A DNA stretch of 64,000 nt, taken from Rhyacophila brunnea (lineage: Eukaryota; Arthropoda; Insecta; Trichoptera; Rhyacophilidae). Both the position numbers and the translations under genes were made by a program. A model generated the notes under the pieces. The model searched no databases, was not told where the DNA came from, and saw only the letters and a program-made list of their open reading frames with translations. How positions within the stretch are numbered: position 1 is the stretch's first letter; the number at the start of each line of letters is the position of its first letter. Shown here piece after piece: positions 22,401-33,587 of this stretch. Where the stretch lies: contig JAGYXB010001104.1 in the NCBI GenBank assembly GCA_022495005.1, forward strand, positions 930,001-994,000, given 5' to 3'.

Positions 22401-25400
22401 CAAACCAAGGAAGCCATGTGAATGCATTCGAAATGACATGATAGATAGGTCTTAAATACATATTATGTTCAGAGTTTTTCTGTCTGCTTGTTCAAGGGGG
22501 AGTGTAGTGCTACTTGGAACATCTAGTTACTGACGGAATTGTGGTAAATTTAACTGTAATGATTGTAGTATGAAAATAATTGTTGTTAAGACTGCAAACG
22601 AAATTACTTCATTGGGAGATGCCGTCAAGAGCTTCGAAAATAGAGTCGAGTGATGTTTCTCGGAGACAGAGAGCAGCTGCCGCTTTGAAGAGTCGGCAGG
22701 GGAGGAAGAGAGGGGGATGAGCGGAGGAGCGGGCTCTACTAGAGTTCCGCCTCGCACTCGCCTCATCAACTTCATTCGGATGACGCCGCCCACGGGAAAC
22801 CAATCCTGCCATACACCCTGCACACTGCAATTCACATATCACCATTTAGATTATTTAGTTGAATTAGGCAGACACAAATTCTTTATGAAATTAACACATT
22901 CGCAGACACAATAAATGTTAGTTATATGACACATATTAAAATTTTCAATTTAGATAGTACAGGAGGACCTCGACTTTCGCACATAATTGGTTCCTGAAAA
23001 GGTGTGCGAATGTTGAATGTTCGAAAGTAGAGGGAAGTAAAAAAAATTAAACTGTGTGTATTTTGAAATATATATTTATCAAGTAAATATAAGATGTTTA
23101 AGAGACATGTTTAAGTGGGGTTTGCGGGTGTTTCCCTTAAAAAGTTATCAAGAGTTAACTGTTTGCCACTCTTCTTTTTCTTATTTTAAATGGTAAATCT
23201 ACAATATTGCTTAACTGCTGGCACGAAATGTAAAGTGAACCAATCTTTTAATATTAACGCAGTAAACCCAGGCTTTTTTATTTGATTACTGGAAGCAATT
23301 CTTTATCCTTCTTTTTCAATGCTCTGGGATTTTCTGGTTGGTAAATTAACATTTGCATCAATTTTAAATCACCAGCCAAGTTTCCACCAAGAAGCAATGT
23401 CAATCGGTTTTTAGAAGGTTTAGCCCAGGGGCAAGTGATTCTTCCTTAGATAAGAATGTACGACTAGACATTTTTTCCAAAATAAACATGTGTCATCTAC
23501 ATTAAATATTTGGCTAGAGGAATATTCTCCATCTTCAATAATTTTGGATAATGAGAAAATAAATTCTTTTGCAGCATATTTATCCGCATCAACCGATTCT
23601 CCAGTGAATTTAATATAAACCAACCGTTACTTGCTTGAAAAATCGTGTTAGAATCTTCTTTTTCTAGCCTTCCAATCTTTGTACAAACTAAGAGCCTTCG
23701 CTTGAATAATTGAAATATCAGAGGGACATCTTTTTGATGTTGGTCGTCGATCCATGATGACAAAATATTTTTCCATTTCATCCATAACTATGCCGTGTCT
23801 TTTGGAAACAACCTTTAAAGATAATGTATTTCCACAATTTTGAACGTATTCCTTAATTTTATTTTTCAAAATTGAACATATCGTAGCAGACCTGTTTGTA
23901 TCATACGAACGTCCGATTGAAGCAAAAGATTCACCGCAATTAGAACGTCATGTGAAGTTTATAAGTCCTTGATTTCTTTTTGTTCGTATCAACACTGCAG
24001 TTTTTCCGTTTCTAACTCATGTTTATAAATTTTTAGGGTGAAATATTTCAAATGAAGAAAATTATCAAAACGCACAACATGATACGCCCGCACGCGCTCC
24101 TGCGCAAGACTATATCAGCTATCCTAGCTAGCTCACAAGCAAAGTGACGGGTGCGAGCAGGATGCAAGTGACGCAATAAATGCACTTGCTTGTGAGCGAG
24201 CGAGAAGGGGATATCTTAACCCCGCGGCCAGCGCGACGTTTTAAAAAAACGATTTTTTTTGAAATGTGCGAAATAGCGAATTGTGCGAAAGTCGAACGTT
24301 CGTAAGTCGAGGTCCGCCTGTATATTGAAATGAGTTAAGTCTTAAGATACGACACTATATCTATTGCAGCGATTTCCAAACTGGGAGGCGCGAAAAGTTT
24401 AACACAAATGTAGTCACAGGTTTGCAGTTTGCAAATGCATAGTTTATAAAGAGCCTGGGGCCCGGGCATAACAGACATCACAAATTTAATCTAATAGTTT
24501 TAAAAAATTTGCCTGCAGCGCTACTTTGTTTCAAGACTATTAAATATTTTAAATATGTAGGTGTGCATTGCAATTTGATGTGATACTTATATGATGATTG
24601 CTATAGGTACTTAAATGATAACCCCCGTGTATAATTTAGGAAACACTACTTTAGAGCACCACACTGCCCTTAACCTCAGCGATAGGTAGGTGGGCTTTTG
24701 ATTTCGCTTCAGGATGTGGGTCCCATGATAGAATCCATTTGTTAATGAACGATGATGAATTTGGATTGACTACTATTGAAAAGGAAAACAATTATAGAAT
24801 TATCATGCGATAATTCATTGAAACAAAAACCCTAGTTCAATTTTGATTGAATCGAAGTGAAGAAATAATATAATACTTTGTGAAGAAAGCAATGCAAGTT
24901 GTAAGTAAAGTGGGTACTGCTATATCATTCGTAACATCATATTTTTATGCGAAACGGGATTTTCTGCATTAGCTGCAATGAAATCCAAATATCGACCCCG
25001 TTTAGTAGAAAAAGAGCACTTTGTGCTAAGAAACAAGCACATCCATCGCATGAAAAACAAATTAATTTAAAAATGAATATAATAAAAGTATCTTCTGAGT
25101 AAAATCTTGTTTATTTTTATGATTAATCAAGTTTATCTTCTTTGTTGTATTAAGTAGTACATTTTTGGCTATTTAAAAAGGTGTCTGTATTATTTAATGA
25201 AATAAAGGGGGGGAGGCGCCAAGATTAGATTTTTTAAAAGGGAGGCGTAGTAACATGAAGTTTGGAAACCACTGATCTAATGGAAATTTGTGTGCACCGT
25301 GACACAAGTAGCAGGGAACATATTGTTTTAATCCAAAATACGACTTCTATAAATGTCGTGTCGTATTCCGTTCCACAGTACAGGACGTCAATGGACGCCC

Positions 25401-28400
25401 TGTCATGTCCGCGAATGTGTACTTAATTCACACAGCCAAGAATAAACTGAAGGGACTGTAGTTTCCTCATTAAGAAATGAACGGAATGAATTATTTTATT
25501 TAGGTGTGGAACAATTATGCTAGCATTCAATGTTATTTCAAATTTCAATGAACGCATCATGCATACCGAATTCCATTTAAAACAAAAATCTTGTAGAAAT
25601 GAGAGTGAAGATCAATTTTCTCAGTGTAGTATTTGTATCATATAAGGGGTTCATGATGGACCCTAAGAGCAGAATATTACTGTTATAGAATTGATGGATA
25701 AGCTTCAAAGACAAACCTTTTGAGGTGCCTCTTGTCAATAGGCTGAAAGCATATGGGACACGGCCTATTGGAGTCCTCAGAGAGAGCGAAATAATGCAAC
25801 AGGCACGGCCAGCAGTAGGTGTGACCACATGGCGTTATCTTCCCGGCTACCGCCTCTCCCAAACATATTGGGCAACTCAACGGCTCATTCACGCGCACAT
25901 TCTGAAATTTAATACACAATTCATTATTGTAATGACTAACAAATACTGATATATCCATAAATCAATATTTGTGGTAAACAATGTTTTTACAATATTCCAG
26001 GCATAAACGAGCGGTTGTTATACACCAATCGACAATAAAATTACAATAAACAGAAGTAAAATAAAATTGGATAATTTGGCTTTTGCCATTAATTCATCCA
26101 TTTCAGTGAGGTATTAAATTTGTAAACAGTTTTCTTCACATGCATTTGACAGAATGTCCAATTGCTGTGAGAAACTACATAATAATATATTTTATGATTT
26201 TATGTACGTATGTACAACATATTTTTTGTTGAATTTTGATCATTATGTCGAGTTACTGGTTATTGGAAATAGTTAAGTGTCATATTCTTACGTACTATCA
26301 TTGTCCTTAACCCTTTTACTCCCAGCTGATTTAGCCTAGCATATGTGAAAACTCCTAAGCGTTTTTTGCCAAAAAATCGTCGATTTAGTTTTTTTTAAAT
26401 AAATAATTCTACACATGTTTTAAAAATTTGAAACTTTATTGTGTATAAAGCAATAATAAGTAATAATATTGATAGTTTACATCAATAAAACAAAAGAAAA
26501 AAATAATGTATCAATATTTATTTAGAAATGAACGGATAAAACTATGTTTGAATGTTTTATTTATAATTGATATATCAAATTTTATAATATAATCTATTCT
26601 TATCTAGTAACAGAAAAAAAAAAAAAAATATTATTTCTCTATGAAATAGAATTTTTATAAAGTAACAAAAAAAAAATCGTATAGTGTCAAGGTATTCAAG
26701 AATATTATTCAATTCACGAAATCGCAAGAGAATATGATACAGTATGGAGGACTAATTGATATGAAAATGAAGTAATTTCAAAAAATAAGTTTCAAAGCAC
26801 TAAATTGACTAAATCATTTATAATAATATTTATTCATGTATTTTTTCACCATCTACCAAAAGAACAGTGGGCATCCATTGTTTGTTTGGTCAGTTCATAA
26901 AAATTACAAAATTCATTTTGTAATGTGATATATGAATCATAAAACGACTAAAAGAAATATCAGAATTTAAAATGTGTCATAAAAATAATGTTTTATTTTT
27001 TTGACCCTCTTTGGTCTTGAGTTCCACAGCAAGAGCAATTATGACTTGTGAGTTATTAGGGTATGACATAATTATAAACAAGTGCTACACTAAAATAAAT
27101 ATGAGGCGCCGAGTGCCAAAGGAGCTCAAGCGCCAACTTTACGATTTTTGACATTTGAATGTAGGTATTTTCTATAAATCGATATGTATCATGCCACAAA
27201 GTCTTATCGCTCAAATAATTATAGATATTTTACAAAAGAGATTTATTTTCTGTGGCATAATTGTTTTGGTCGTTATTTCGGCACGCCACAGAAGCTTATC
27301 CGCCATTATACTATGGAGAGCGCGAGACCAATACAGCTGTCAGATTTGTCTTATTGAATATACATTCTCAACAGTGAAAAAAACTAAAAATGAGGTCAAG
27401 AAGGATTAGAAAAATAGTTTCGATGTGTGTTAAACCTGTAAACGAGGAAAATCGCGGTAAGTTTAACAAGTTTTATCCGTTTTACTTTCACATATGTTGT
27501 TGTTTAAAATATTTTAGATTACTTTTGAAATATGGTTATTAACGTCATTTTAGTAATTTTGTCCACTAAACTTTTACTTCCATGAAGAAAATAACTTCTA
27601 TTTCCAATTTTCATCTTGTTTTATATCCAATTACGATTGATATACACTAAAAAAAGTATTTAAAAAATCACCCGAATCCTTGAGTAAAAAATGATGGTGT
27701 TAAATTTGAATAATGATTTTCTTATTTTGGTCAGTTTGGAGTAACGATTTGATTTAGTATTATTAATAATATTGGGTATATAGGTTATTACAAAAAAAAC
27801 AATCCAAAGGCTTTGAAATCATTGCCGTAATGGCAAAAACGTATTTAATATTATAAGGCAAATTTTATGCCAAACAAACTCATGTAACAATCATAACAAA
27901 TTTGACCATTTTTTCAGTGTTTAATTGGCATATTTTTTTTTTTATATCAACATGTTTTTTTATTGCTATCCAAACCCTTACATTAAAACATTTTTTTAAA
28001 TAATTGATTTTTTTAAATTAATGCCATTATTTGAGTTTGAAAATGTTAATGCCACAGAAGCTTATGCAACAAAAAAAAGTATCAAGTGCCACCTTTTTTC
28101 ATTTTTCTATATGCCAAAGAGGCTCAAACACCATTTTTTTTGAAATCCAATAGATATTTTTCATTAAATATTATTGCAAATAAAACTTTGATTTTTTTAA
28201 ATTTGCTTTGCTTAGAAAATAATTGTCCATTTCAACATTCAAGTTTAAAATTAAAAAAATAAATTCACTGAAAACTTGTCGGCCATTTTGTAGCACTTTT
28301 GTTAAATGGTGCTTGAGCTCCTTTGGCGCTCGGCGCCTCATATTAGTCACACCCAACACAGAGTGAATATAGTGCTTTGTCTACACCAGACGAAATATGA

Positions 28401-31400
28401 CGGGAAAAAATTTGGAATAAATCTTAAATTTGGTTCCAAACTTTCGGCCGATGGATCGGCTCAGATAGAGTTTTCGCATAGGTATGGTGGGCCGAAATAT
28501 CGGCTGAATGGGAGTAAAAGGGTTAAGACTGTCCCCTAATAAAAGATTTATAATATCCTGCCGATGCAATTCTAAGGAATTAGTGTTAAATATACCACAT
28601 AAGGGGCTGTCCACATATGACATCACACGATTTTGCTATTTTTTAACCCCCCCCCTATCATCACTTTCACCCCCCCCATGTCTATAATAAACCCCTAAAT
28701 GTTAAACAGAAAAAATTGTTTTTTTTTCTTTTTTTAATATTTATCCTTAACTATTTCGCGCGGAGCATTTAATTACCACATTTAAATAACATGCTAATTA
28801 TATCTATTGGCCCCCTAATGAAGGCACAACAGCTGTGCCGTCGGATGTCAATGAGTTCCCCGATCCCAATATCGTGTTTTCAGATCCTTTTTATTATTGT
28901 TTACATCGTGATGTCACATTTTCTCTCGACCCCCTACACCCATTGTCAAAAAACATCACATTATATCGGACCCCCCCTAGAACGTCATATATGAACAGCT
29001 CCAAAGCACCAGGTTCAATAATTTTGGCACGAACCAAGACACAGTGATAGGGGTCCTATATTGAGACATACAAGTCATCTGGTTATTTCTGGAACTACAT
29101 CCGTTGCAATACTGCCAGCATGCAAAAAGTGCGTGGCGTAATACTGTGATCACATACAGCGCCATGACGTAGATGTCAATATATAGAAGGTGCACAGTAG
29201 TTATATTACAAATGGAAATGTGATTTAATGGTAAAAATGATGTTAATTGATTTTTTGTTTCAGAAATGTATTTTTTTTAATAACACCAACTTGATGATTG
29301 GTGACGTAACAAATAAGTACATGTGATTATAATATTATCTTGACTTCCTGATAAGACACTTTCATTAAATTAATTAGATAAGAAAAACAAGTGGATTGAA
29401 TAATGATATTATAATATAATGATTGAATATACTGTTCAACTCACAATCTGCTCAATAAGATCCCAGTTGACAGGAATATCAGGGTCCACCAAATAGGGTG
29501 AATAATCACCGCTGTCATTCACCACAAATTGGCAGCTAAAAACAAAAATGAAACAAATCAATGATCAAAATATCATTTTCGTTGTATTGGCATGCCACTA
29601 CAATTCGGATGCCGTGATATCACCTATATAAGCCTCATGGGGATAAGGAAGGATGATCAAATTCAAAGGGCTTTATCTTCATGTCATGTGGGTCTAATAA
29701 TGTTGTTTAAACCTTTGGAAAATTTGTCTTCACGGATGGGCCTTTGTGCGTCGATCCTATTTCTGCTTAGTATGGTTGACCGAGTGCAAGTTCAATTTTG
29801 CGACTACTTTTAAAGGTTGTTTGACTGTGAAAGATACTTACTTGGACTGCAGAAAGAGTTCCTTGCTATGCTTGTGCGTATTGGTATATACCAGACCGTG
29901 AGGTTTTCTATTCGAAGCTCCCGGGTAGCCTCCTTCACGCGGCGCATAGTTGAAATTCAGCAAATGGTTCAAATTTTGCTTTTTGCTGCCAGGCAGAAAT
30001 ACTGATCCAACTTCTGGTTCACCATCTTCTAGCCTGAAGAGAGCAAAACTATTGAGCTCAGTGCGTAATGTATCATTAAGTTTATTCTACGGCATGGCGC
30101 AATCACCAAAGCGACCACCTCAAACCTTTACTATTTCTACTGAAAATGTTGAAAAAATTCTTATGCGGTTTTCATGCAAACATTGTTGCAGGAAATTTTA
30201 GTTCGTCATAAGTGCCATATTTCTATGTCACACATTTAGGCTTTATCTATATAAAATTTATCGTTTGCAACCTTTGACATCAATGTACCTAGGTAAGTAC
30301 TCAAATCAATGAATTTGGACTAGGACTAGAGGGAGTCAAGTAAACTTCTATTACAACAATTTGATAACTATTATTTTTAGTGTGTTCAATGGGTATAATA
30401 GAATTAATATTCTTTATGCATTGAAAAATTGAAGTAGAAAATCAATAATTGGTTCCTTTGACATATTTTTTTTGAACACTATCTCCCCCAAAAATTGTGA
30501 TCCCCGATTTGGACTAATCTTACCATTGTTCCTTTAAATTTAAACCTTTTAATTAAGAATGGCTCAGTGATATTTGATGTGTTACGTTACATTTGTAATA
30601 AGTATATGAATGTTTTAGTTCCAGTACAAGCAAAACATGTTTCGTATTCCAAATAGGTAGGTAGTCAATGCACATTACAGTATTAATAAGAAAATACGAA
30701 TCATTCACAACAAATTTAAGGTTTATTTTGGCAATATCTGTATTTTCATTTTTAGTATATTCTTCTTTTCGATCCATGTCCACCCCTTGGTTAGAGCATA
30801 ATTTGCACACCACACAGTACCATCAAGAATTCCTGTCATTTGCCAGTCATCCTTTGTCTCCCCGGCATCCCATAGCTTCAAAGTACACTTCCAGTTAATT
30901 TAGTACTCGTTTTTGATATTTATTAATTATCGACATTACACATATCGCAATCGGGGCTATTCATTTATCGGCCTATTAGTATGAGACGGTGTAAGCCTAT
31001 GAGATTTGATATGACTATTGTACAACAAAATTCAAATTGGCTTCTTCATCAACAGTAGTGTCCCAATTCTAAACCATCTAAGTTGGAAGTATAGATCGAT
31101 TGAAAATGAGATAACTTTTGGTAAGTATGCCATTTGTACTAACTGGCACAGCCGTATGGCAAATCGTCTGATGAAAAAGTAAAATAGGTAGTAAAAGCAT
31201 GTGCGGAATGTCAAAAATAATAATTAAGTTGACTGAATCTGAGATTGTCAATAATATCCATGCTACTCTACAATGCTTGCTTGTCTATGTTATGATCGGC
31301 TGTTATAAAACAGGGAACCAATGTGGAGGAGTACCAGCAATGCAGTCGGACAGGAAAAGTGTGCCTACCTAGTAATTCATAAATTTAAGAATCATTACTA

Positions 31401-31957
31401 AATATCGTTTTTGATAGTCAATTATACCATATTAAGATACGAAACAATAAACCATCTCATTCACTGTTCACACGATCGATGAGGCAAACTGGGAATGTCT
31501 GATTTGAATGATTATCAGTTTTATTTATTGAATGTTTAAAAAGTGGGGCAAGGTTATGATAGGTCTTCAAAATGAGCTTGTTTACTTTTGTCACGAAGAA
31601 AGACGCTCACCTGGACTCCGGCTTTCCACCCAACACGCCTCCGTGACAGGACCCTCGAGGTTTTGGTCTTTTGTCAAATGATTTTCCCTTTTGGGAAATT
31701 GGTTTACGGCTGACATCGGTCTTGGTCGCTCCCGAACCTGGAGACTCGCGTTTCTTGTTAGAGCGAGGCCAGATTTTACTCCCGGATGCATCTGTGTATA
31801 CAAACAATAGTGCGGTTCTATTATTATCACTCCAATTTGTTTATACACAGCACGTAACATACGCAATAGGGCGGCCATTACCTTGTTGTTTTTTGGAGTC
31901 AATATTTTGAGACTTGGTCTGAACCTGAGACGAACGCGTATTTTGTTTCTTTTCCAT
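19120..31957 (-). CDS. RNF10: RNF10-type RING finger protein, ten coding exons
   Basis: Coding exons, 5' to 3': 31957-31882, 31791-31611, 30033-29842, 29535-29445, 25901-25717, 22824-22608, 22279-21865, 21711-21460, 20241-19964, 19413-19120. Joined they give 726 codons plus stop, and every junction has GT..AG and matching phase. Landmarks follow vertebrate RNF10 in order: Lys/Arg-rich start, NLNHLLNFNYAPR, FLQSNCQFVV, NWDLIEQI, a C3HC4 RING (C190, C193, C205, H207, C210, C213, C228, C231), CFQPIDKRHLKSV, YFYQAADGQTTFLH, LPLH-type block QHLPIHCPYD, EERKRERQRRARDEKRRER, SFAKM and the C-terminal KKKKKQKPKVLF. RNF10 proteins are RING E3 ubiquitin ligases; known vertebrate roles include ubiquitination of 40S ribosomal proteins and transcriptional effects. 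No domain is lost. The start ATG has an in-frame stop just upstream (TAG five codons before it). Introns 4 and 5 are inflated by transposons. Confidence 0.93.
19421..19480. repeat. pogo/Tigger-type terminus in the last RNF10 intron
   Basis: CAGTGAAACCTCATTAGTAA is the classic pogo-type end and is preceded by TA (19419-19420). I could not find the other end in the 550-bp intron. Confidence 0.6.
19964..20241 (-). CDS. RNF10: RNF10-type gene, coding exon 9
   Basis: Arg/Lys-rich helix EERKRERQRRARDEKRRER followed by a Pro/Ser-rich stretch and LSFAK. Donor AAG|GTAAAC. Confidence 0.92.
20242..21459 (-). other. RNF10-type gene, intron 8
   Basis: 1218 nt with GT..AG borders. No exon or recognisable mobile element inside. 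Confidence 0.6.
21460..21711 (-). CDS. RNF10: RNF10-type gene, coding exon 8
   Basis: DGQTTFLHALDVHIL to QHLPIHCPYDLVEIQL and EALRMFRG. Equivalent to 'DGQ.MFLHP.NV' and 'HLPL.CEFSICEL' of vertebrate RNF10. Confidence 0.93.
21865..22279 (-). CDS. RNF10: RNF10-type gene, coding exon 7
   Basis: The longest coding exon. Starts IMQIIGRERDELSKLL, then NPEYCFINQALNLLQQRE, matching the helical segment after the RING region. Acidic and Ser/Thr-rich middle; ends FFYFYQ at donor G|GTAAAC. Confidence 0.92.
22608..22824 (-). CDS. RNF10: RNF10-type gene, coding exon 6
   Basis: Encodes VGGVIRMKLMRRVRGGT, then HSTLFSKLLTASPNE. I end it at GAA|GTAATT because the next exon then continues the family alignment; the frame stays open into the intron by chance. 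Confidence 0.88.
22960..24320 (-). mobile_element. Tigger transposon relic in RNF10 intron 5
   Basis: The left end CAGGAGGACCTCGACTTTCG and the right end CAGGCGGACCTCGACTTACG (inverse) are flanked by TA at 22958-22959 and 24321-24322. At 1361 bp it is about half the length of a full Tigger. It lies antisense to nothing and in the same orientation as the host gene. Confidence 0.88.
23415..23960 (-). pseudogene. Tigger transposase N-terminal relic
   Basis: Minus-strand pieces in several frames, in order: GESFASIGRSYDTNRSA and ICSILKNKIKEYVQN (CENP-B N-type helix-turn-helix), VVSKRHGIVMDEMEK, WIDDQHQKDVPL with ISIIQAKALSLYKDW, FQASNGWF (Tc5-type DNA-binding domain), then SADKYAAKEF and SSSQIFNVDDTCLFWKK, where the DDE domain starts with its first aspartate. 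At least three frame changes. The rest of the DDE domain is missing. Confidence 0.85.
24367..25274 (+). mobile_element. hAT transposon relic in RNF10 intron 5
   Basis: The ends CAGCGATTTCCAAACT and, inverse, CAGTGGTTTCCAAACT are flanked by near-identical 8-mers (ATCTATTG and ATCTAATG). Around 24950-25045 the plus strand reads TGFSALAAMKSKYRPRL and LCAKKQAHPSH in two frames, the C-terminal signature of the SCAND3/ZBED-like hAT group. The rest of the transposase is gone. Repeat B lies within it. Confidence 0.85.
25328..25425. repeat. dispersed repeat C, copy 1
   Basis: AATACGACTTCTATAA ... TATTCCGTTCCACAGTACAG and the near-palindrome AGGACGTCAATGGACGCCCT. It recurs inverted at 44362-44461. Confidence 0.75.
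25717..25901 (-). CDS. RNF10: RNF10-type gene, coding exon 5 (RING)
   Basis: Carries all eight zinc ligands of the C3HC4 RING: CPIC, CGHTYCWPC and CPIC, in 61 codons. Acceptor AAATTTCAG, donor AAAAG|GTTTGT, which leads in phase to SVQGVWQDW in the next exon. Confidence 0.95.
26311..28522. mobile_element. piggyBac-ended element in RNF10 intron 4
   Basis: The ends read CCCTTTTACTCCCAGCTGAT and, inverse, CCCTTTTACTCCCATTCAG. Exact TTAA duplications lie at 26307-26310 and 28523-28526, the hallmark of piggyBac. No transposase frame is visible. Much of its 2.2 kb is a second element (27100-28341). Confidence 0.85.
27100..28341. mobile_element. nested element with GCCAMAGAAGCTYA motif array
   Basis: ATGAGGCGCCGAGTGCCAAA at the left is matched by its inverse (TTTGGCGCTCGGCGCCTCAT) at the right, about 34 bp in total with few mismatches. 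A 14-bp motif close to GCCAMAGAAGCTYA occurs in the terminus and again near 27193, 27285, 27869, 28051 and 28113. No coding sequence. The family is unknown to me. Confidence 0.7.
28603..29002. mobile_element. MITE with GGGGCTGTCCACATATGACA ends
   Basis: The left end GGGGCTGTCCACATATGACA and the right end, inverse GGAGCTGTTCATATATGACG, are each followed inwards by a run of C/G. It is 400 bp long, non-coding, in RNF10 intron 4. The superfamily is not established; the flanks give no clear duplication. Confidence 0.65.
29445..29535 (-). CDS. RNF10: RNF10-type gene, coding exon 4
   Basis: Encodes CQFVVNDSGDYSPYLVDP and VNWDLIEQI. Acceptor TTTTTAG, donor ATT|GTGAGT. Confidence 0.93.
29842..30033 (-). 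CDS. RNF10: RNF10-type gene, coding exon 3
   Basis: Encodes LEDGEPEVGSVFLPG, then KKQNLNHLLNFNYAPR and HSKELFLQS. This is the most conserved block N-terminal to the RING in the family. Donor AA|GTAAGT. Confidence 0.93.
31611..31791 (-). CDS. RNF10: RNF10-type gene, coding exon 2
   Basis: Basic, low-complexity segment with NKKRESPGSG and SQKGKSFDKRPKPRG, equivalent to the Lys/Ser-rich N-terminus of vertebrate RNF10. Acceptor TATACACAG, donor AG|GTGAGC. Confidence 0.88.
31882..31957 (-). CDS. RNF10: RNF10-type gene, coding exon 1
   Basis: Encodes MEKKQNTRSSQ to SKKQQ plus one base. Donor G|GTAATG. The initiator ATG follows TAGATAAGGATTATA, which holds an in-frame stop. Confidence 0.85.
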
Positions 31958-32042
31958 TATAATCCTTATCTACGAATACGATACCAACAGTGGAGAAAGC
32001 CCCTCCGGACGGAGACACCGATTTCACCTTCAGACCCGACAT
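31899..32042 (-). CDS. possible upstream ORF overlapping the RNF10 start
   Basis: The minus-strand ATG at 32042 (AAAATGTCG) opens 47 codons beginning MSGLKVKSVSPSGG and ending SDQVSKY. It runs past the RNF10 ATG in another frame and stops just before the exon 1 donor. If the transcript starts upstream of 32042, this would reduce initiation at the RNF10 ATG. The transcription start is unknown. Confidence 0.35.
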   Translation of the reverse strand: MSGLKVKSVSPSGGAFSTVGIVFVDKDYNGKETKYAFVSGSDQVSKY

Positions 32043-32271
32043 TTTAGCAAGCCATGTTTATAAAAAATGTAAATGGAAAAAATATCAGCTTCCTGATAAT
32101 GTCGCAAATTATGCAAATATATAAAAGGTAGCTAAACGAAATAAACCGATGGTCTCGGGGAGCAGGAAACTCCCAATCGTCGATAACGACGAGTTTGCAG
32201 AAAAACACCCAGAATCGTATCGCCCCAACTATGGCGACAAAAAGATTGTTCGATGGCCGCGAGGCGCGAGG

Positions 32272-32797
32272 CTGTGTTGCCATATTTTCAAAGTGGAATT
32301 ATAGTACAGAGCCTCCAAAATTATAGTATTTCGGTAAAAAGTATAGTACGCTTTGAATGACGAATACTTTTCTGTATTTTCGAAAAATTATGCGTAAAGT
32401 AATTGACGTCTCGTTTATTTTAGACAAAAGTTTAAACGTAAGGTGATTAATGTATCGTTTTTTTAGACAAAAATTCAGTTGTAAGGTAATTACTAACGTC
32501 TCGTTTTTTTAGACAAATATTCAAATGTTGGGTAGGTAATTGACGTCACATTTTTTTAGGAAATAATTCTAATGGAAAGTGATTAACGGGTCGTTTTTTT
32601 AGAGAAAAATTCAAAAGTTAGGTATTTTCGTACTCCCGAACAGCTTTAGCGCTATTTTTTTTATCTATTGCCAACTTTTTTCCGGATTTTCAAAATTATA
32701 GTATTTTGGGCGTACTATACTTGTTTTATATCGTACATAGCACGCAGACAAAAAATATAGTACAAATACTATAATTATAGTACGGTTGGCAACACTG
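32272..32797. mobile_element. hAT MITE with internal minisatellite, upstream of RNF10
   Basis: Ends C(T/A)GTGTTGCCA and, at the right, TGGCAACACTG. The flanking 8-mers GCGCGAGG (32264-32271) and TCGCGAGG (32798-32805) match at seven positions. Inside each end, ATTATAGTAC sequences are repeated in both orientations. The centre is a tandem array. Confidence 0.8.
32399..32625 (+). repeat. minisatellite, about five units of 40-60 bp
   Basis: Each unit carries a form of TCGTTTTTTTAGACAAA followed by ATTCAAA-like sequence and a GGTAATT.ACG spacer. Units are diverged and vary in length. Confidence 0.75.
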
Positions 32798-33587
32798 TCG
32801 CGAGGGCAGCGCAGCGCTATTCTTGTGCGCACTTCCGTGTGAATGTTCAATAATGCGATGCTTATTGCTTTTTAAAATATACGTATTCTGCTTTACAAGG
32901 CGTTGATAAGGGTAAAAATATAAATACATCATAATATTTCAATAATTAGCTTCTTTTGTGTAGAAGTTGCGATATTGAGTGATTTTATTGAATTTATAAT
33001 ATAATATTTTAGTCTTCATTGATTTATTGGAATAATTTTCAAGTATCTCTTGCAACATTATAATAATGCGCGAAATTTGAAAGTAATCTGTGGGTTTCGT
33101 AGCGATTTAATTTTAATAATACAATACCTCCTTTAGTTTGTGTATTATGTATCCTCGGTAAAATAATAAGAAGTTGTAATGATATTTTAAATAATTGAAT
33201 AATTAGTATTGTGGAAAAGTGACATGTAATAACGTAAACTAGACTATATAAATCTAATTTTTTGTTGAACGTTTTCCTACAATGAGTAATATTAAAAAAT
33301 AATAAACGATCTTTTTTACATACCTTAATATTTCAAATTAAAAAGTTAGTTAAATTATTATAGTGTATCAAATTATTGTTGGCTAGAATGAATCATTTAA
33401 TTGATTATGAAAAACCCGCTTATAAGTTTATAAGTTGCCCTGAATATCAACTTATATGCAGTATAAAAAGATTGGCTTTAGTTATATATAGGTAAAAGCA
33501 GACATCCTACATTACAAGTTTCTTTTACCGTATGAATTAATTATTGACTATGCATTTTCTCGAGATCTCGCTGACAATTTGTAACGC

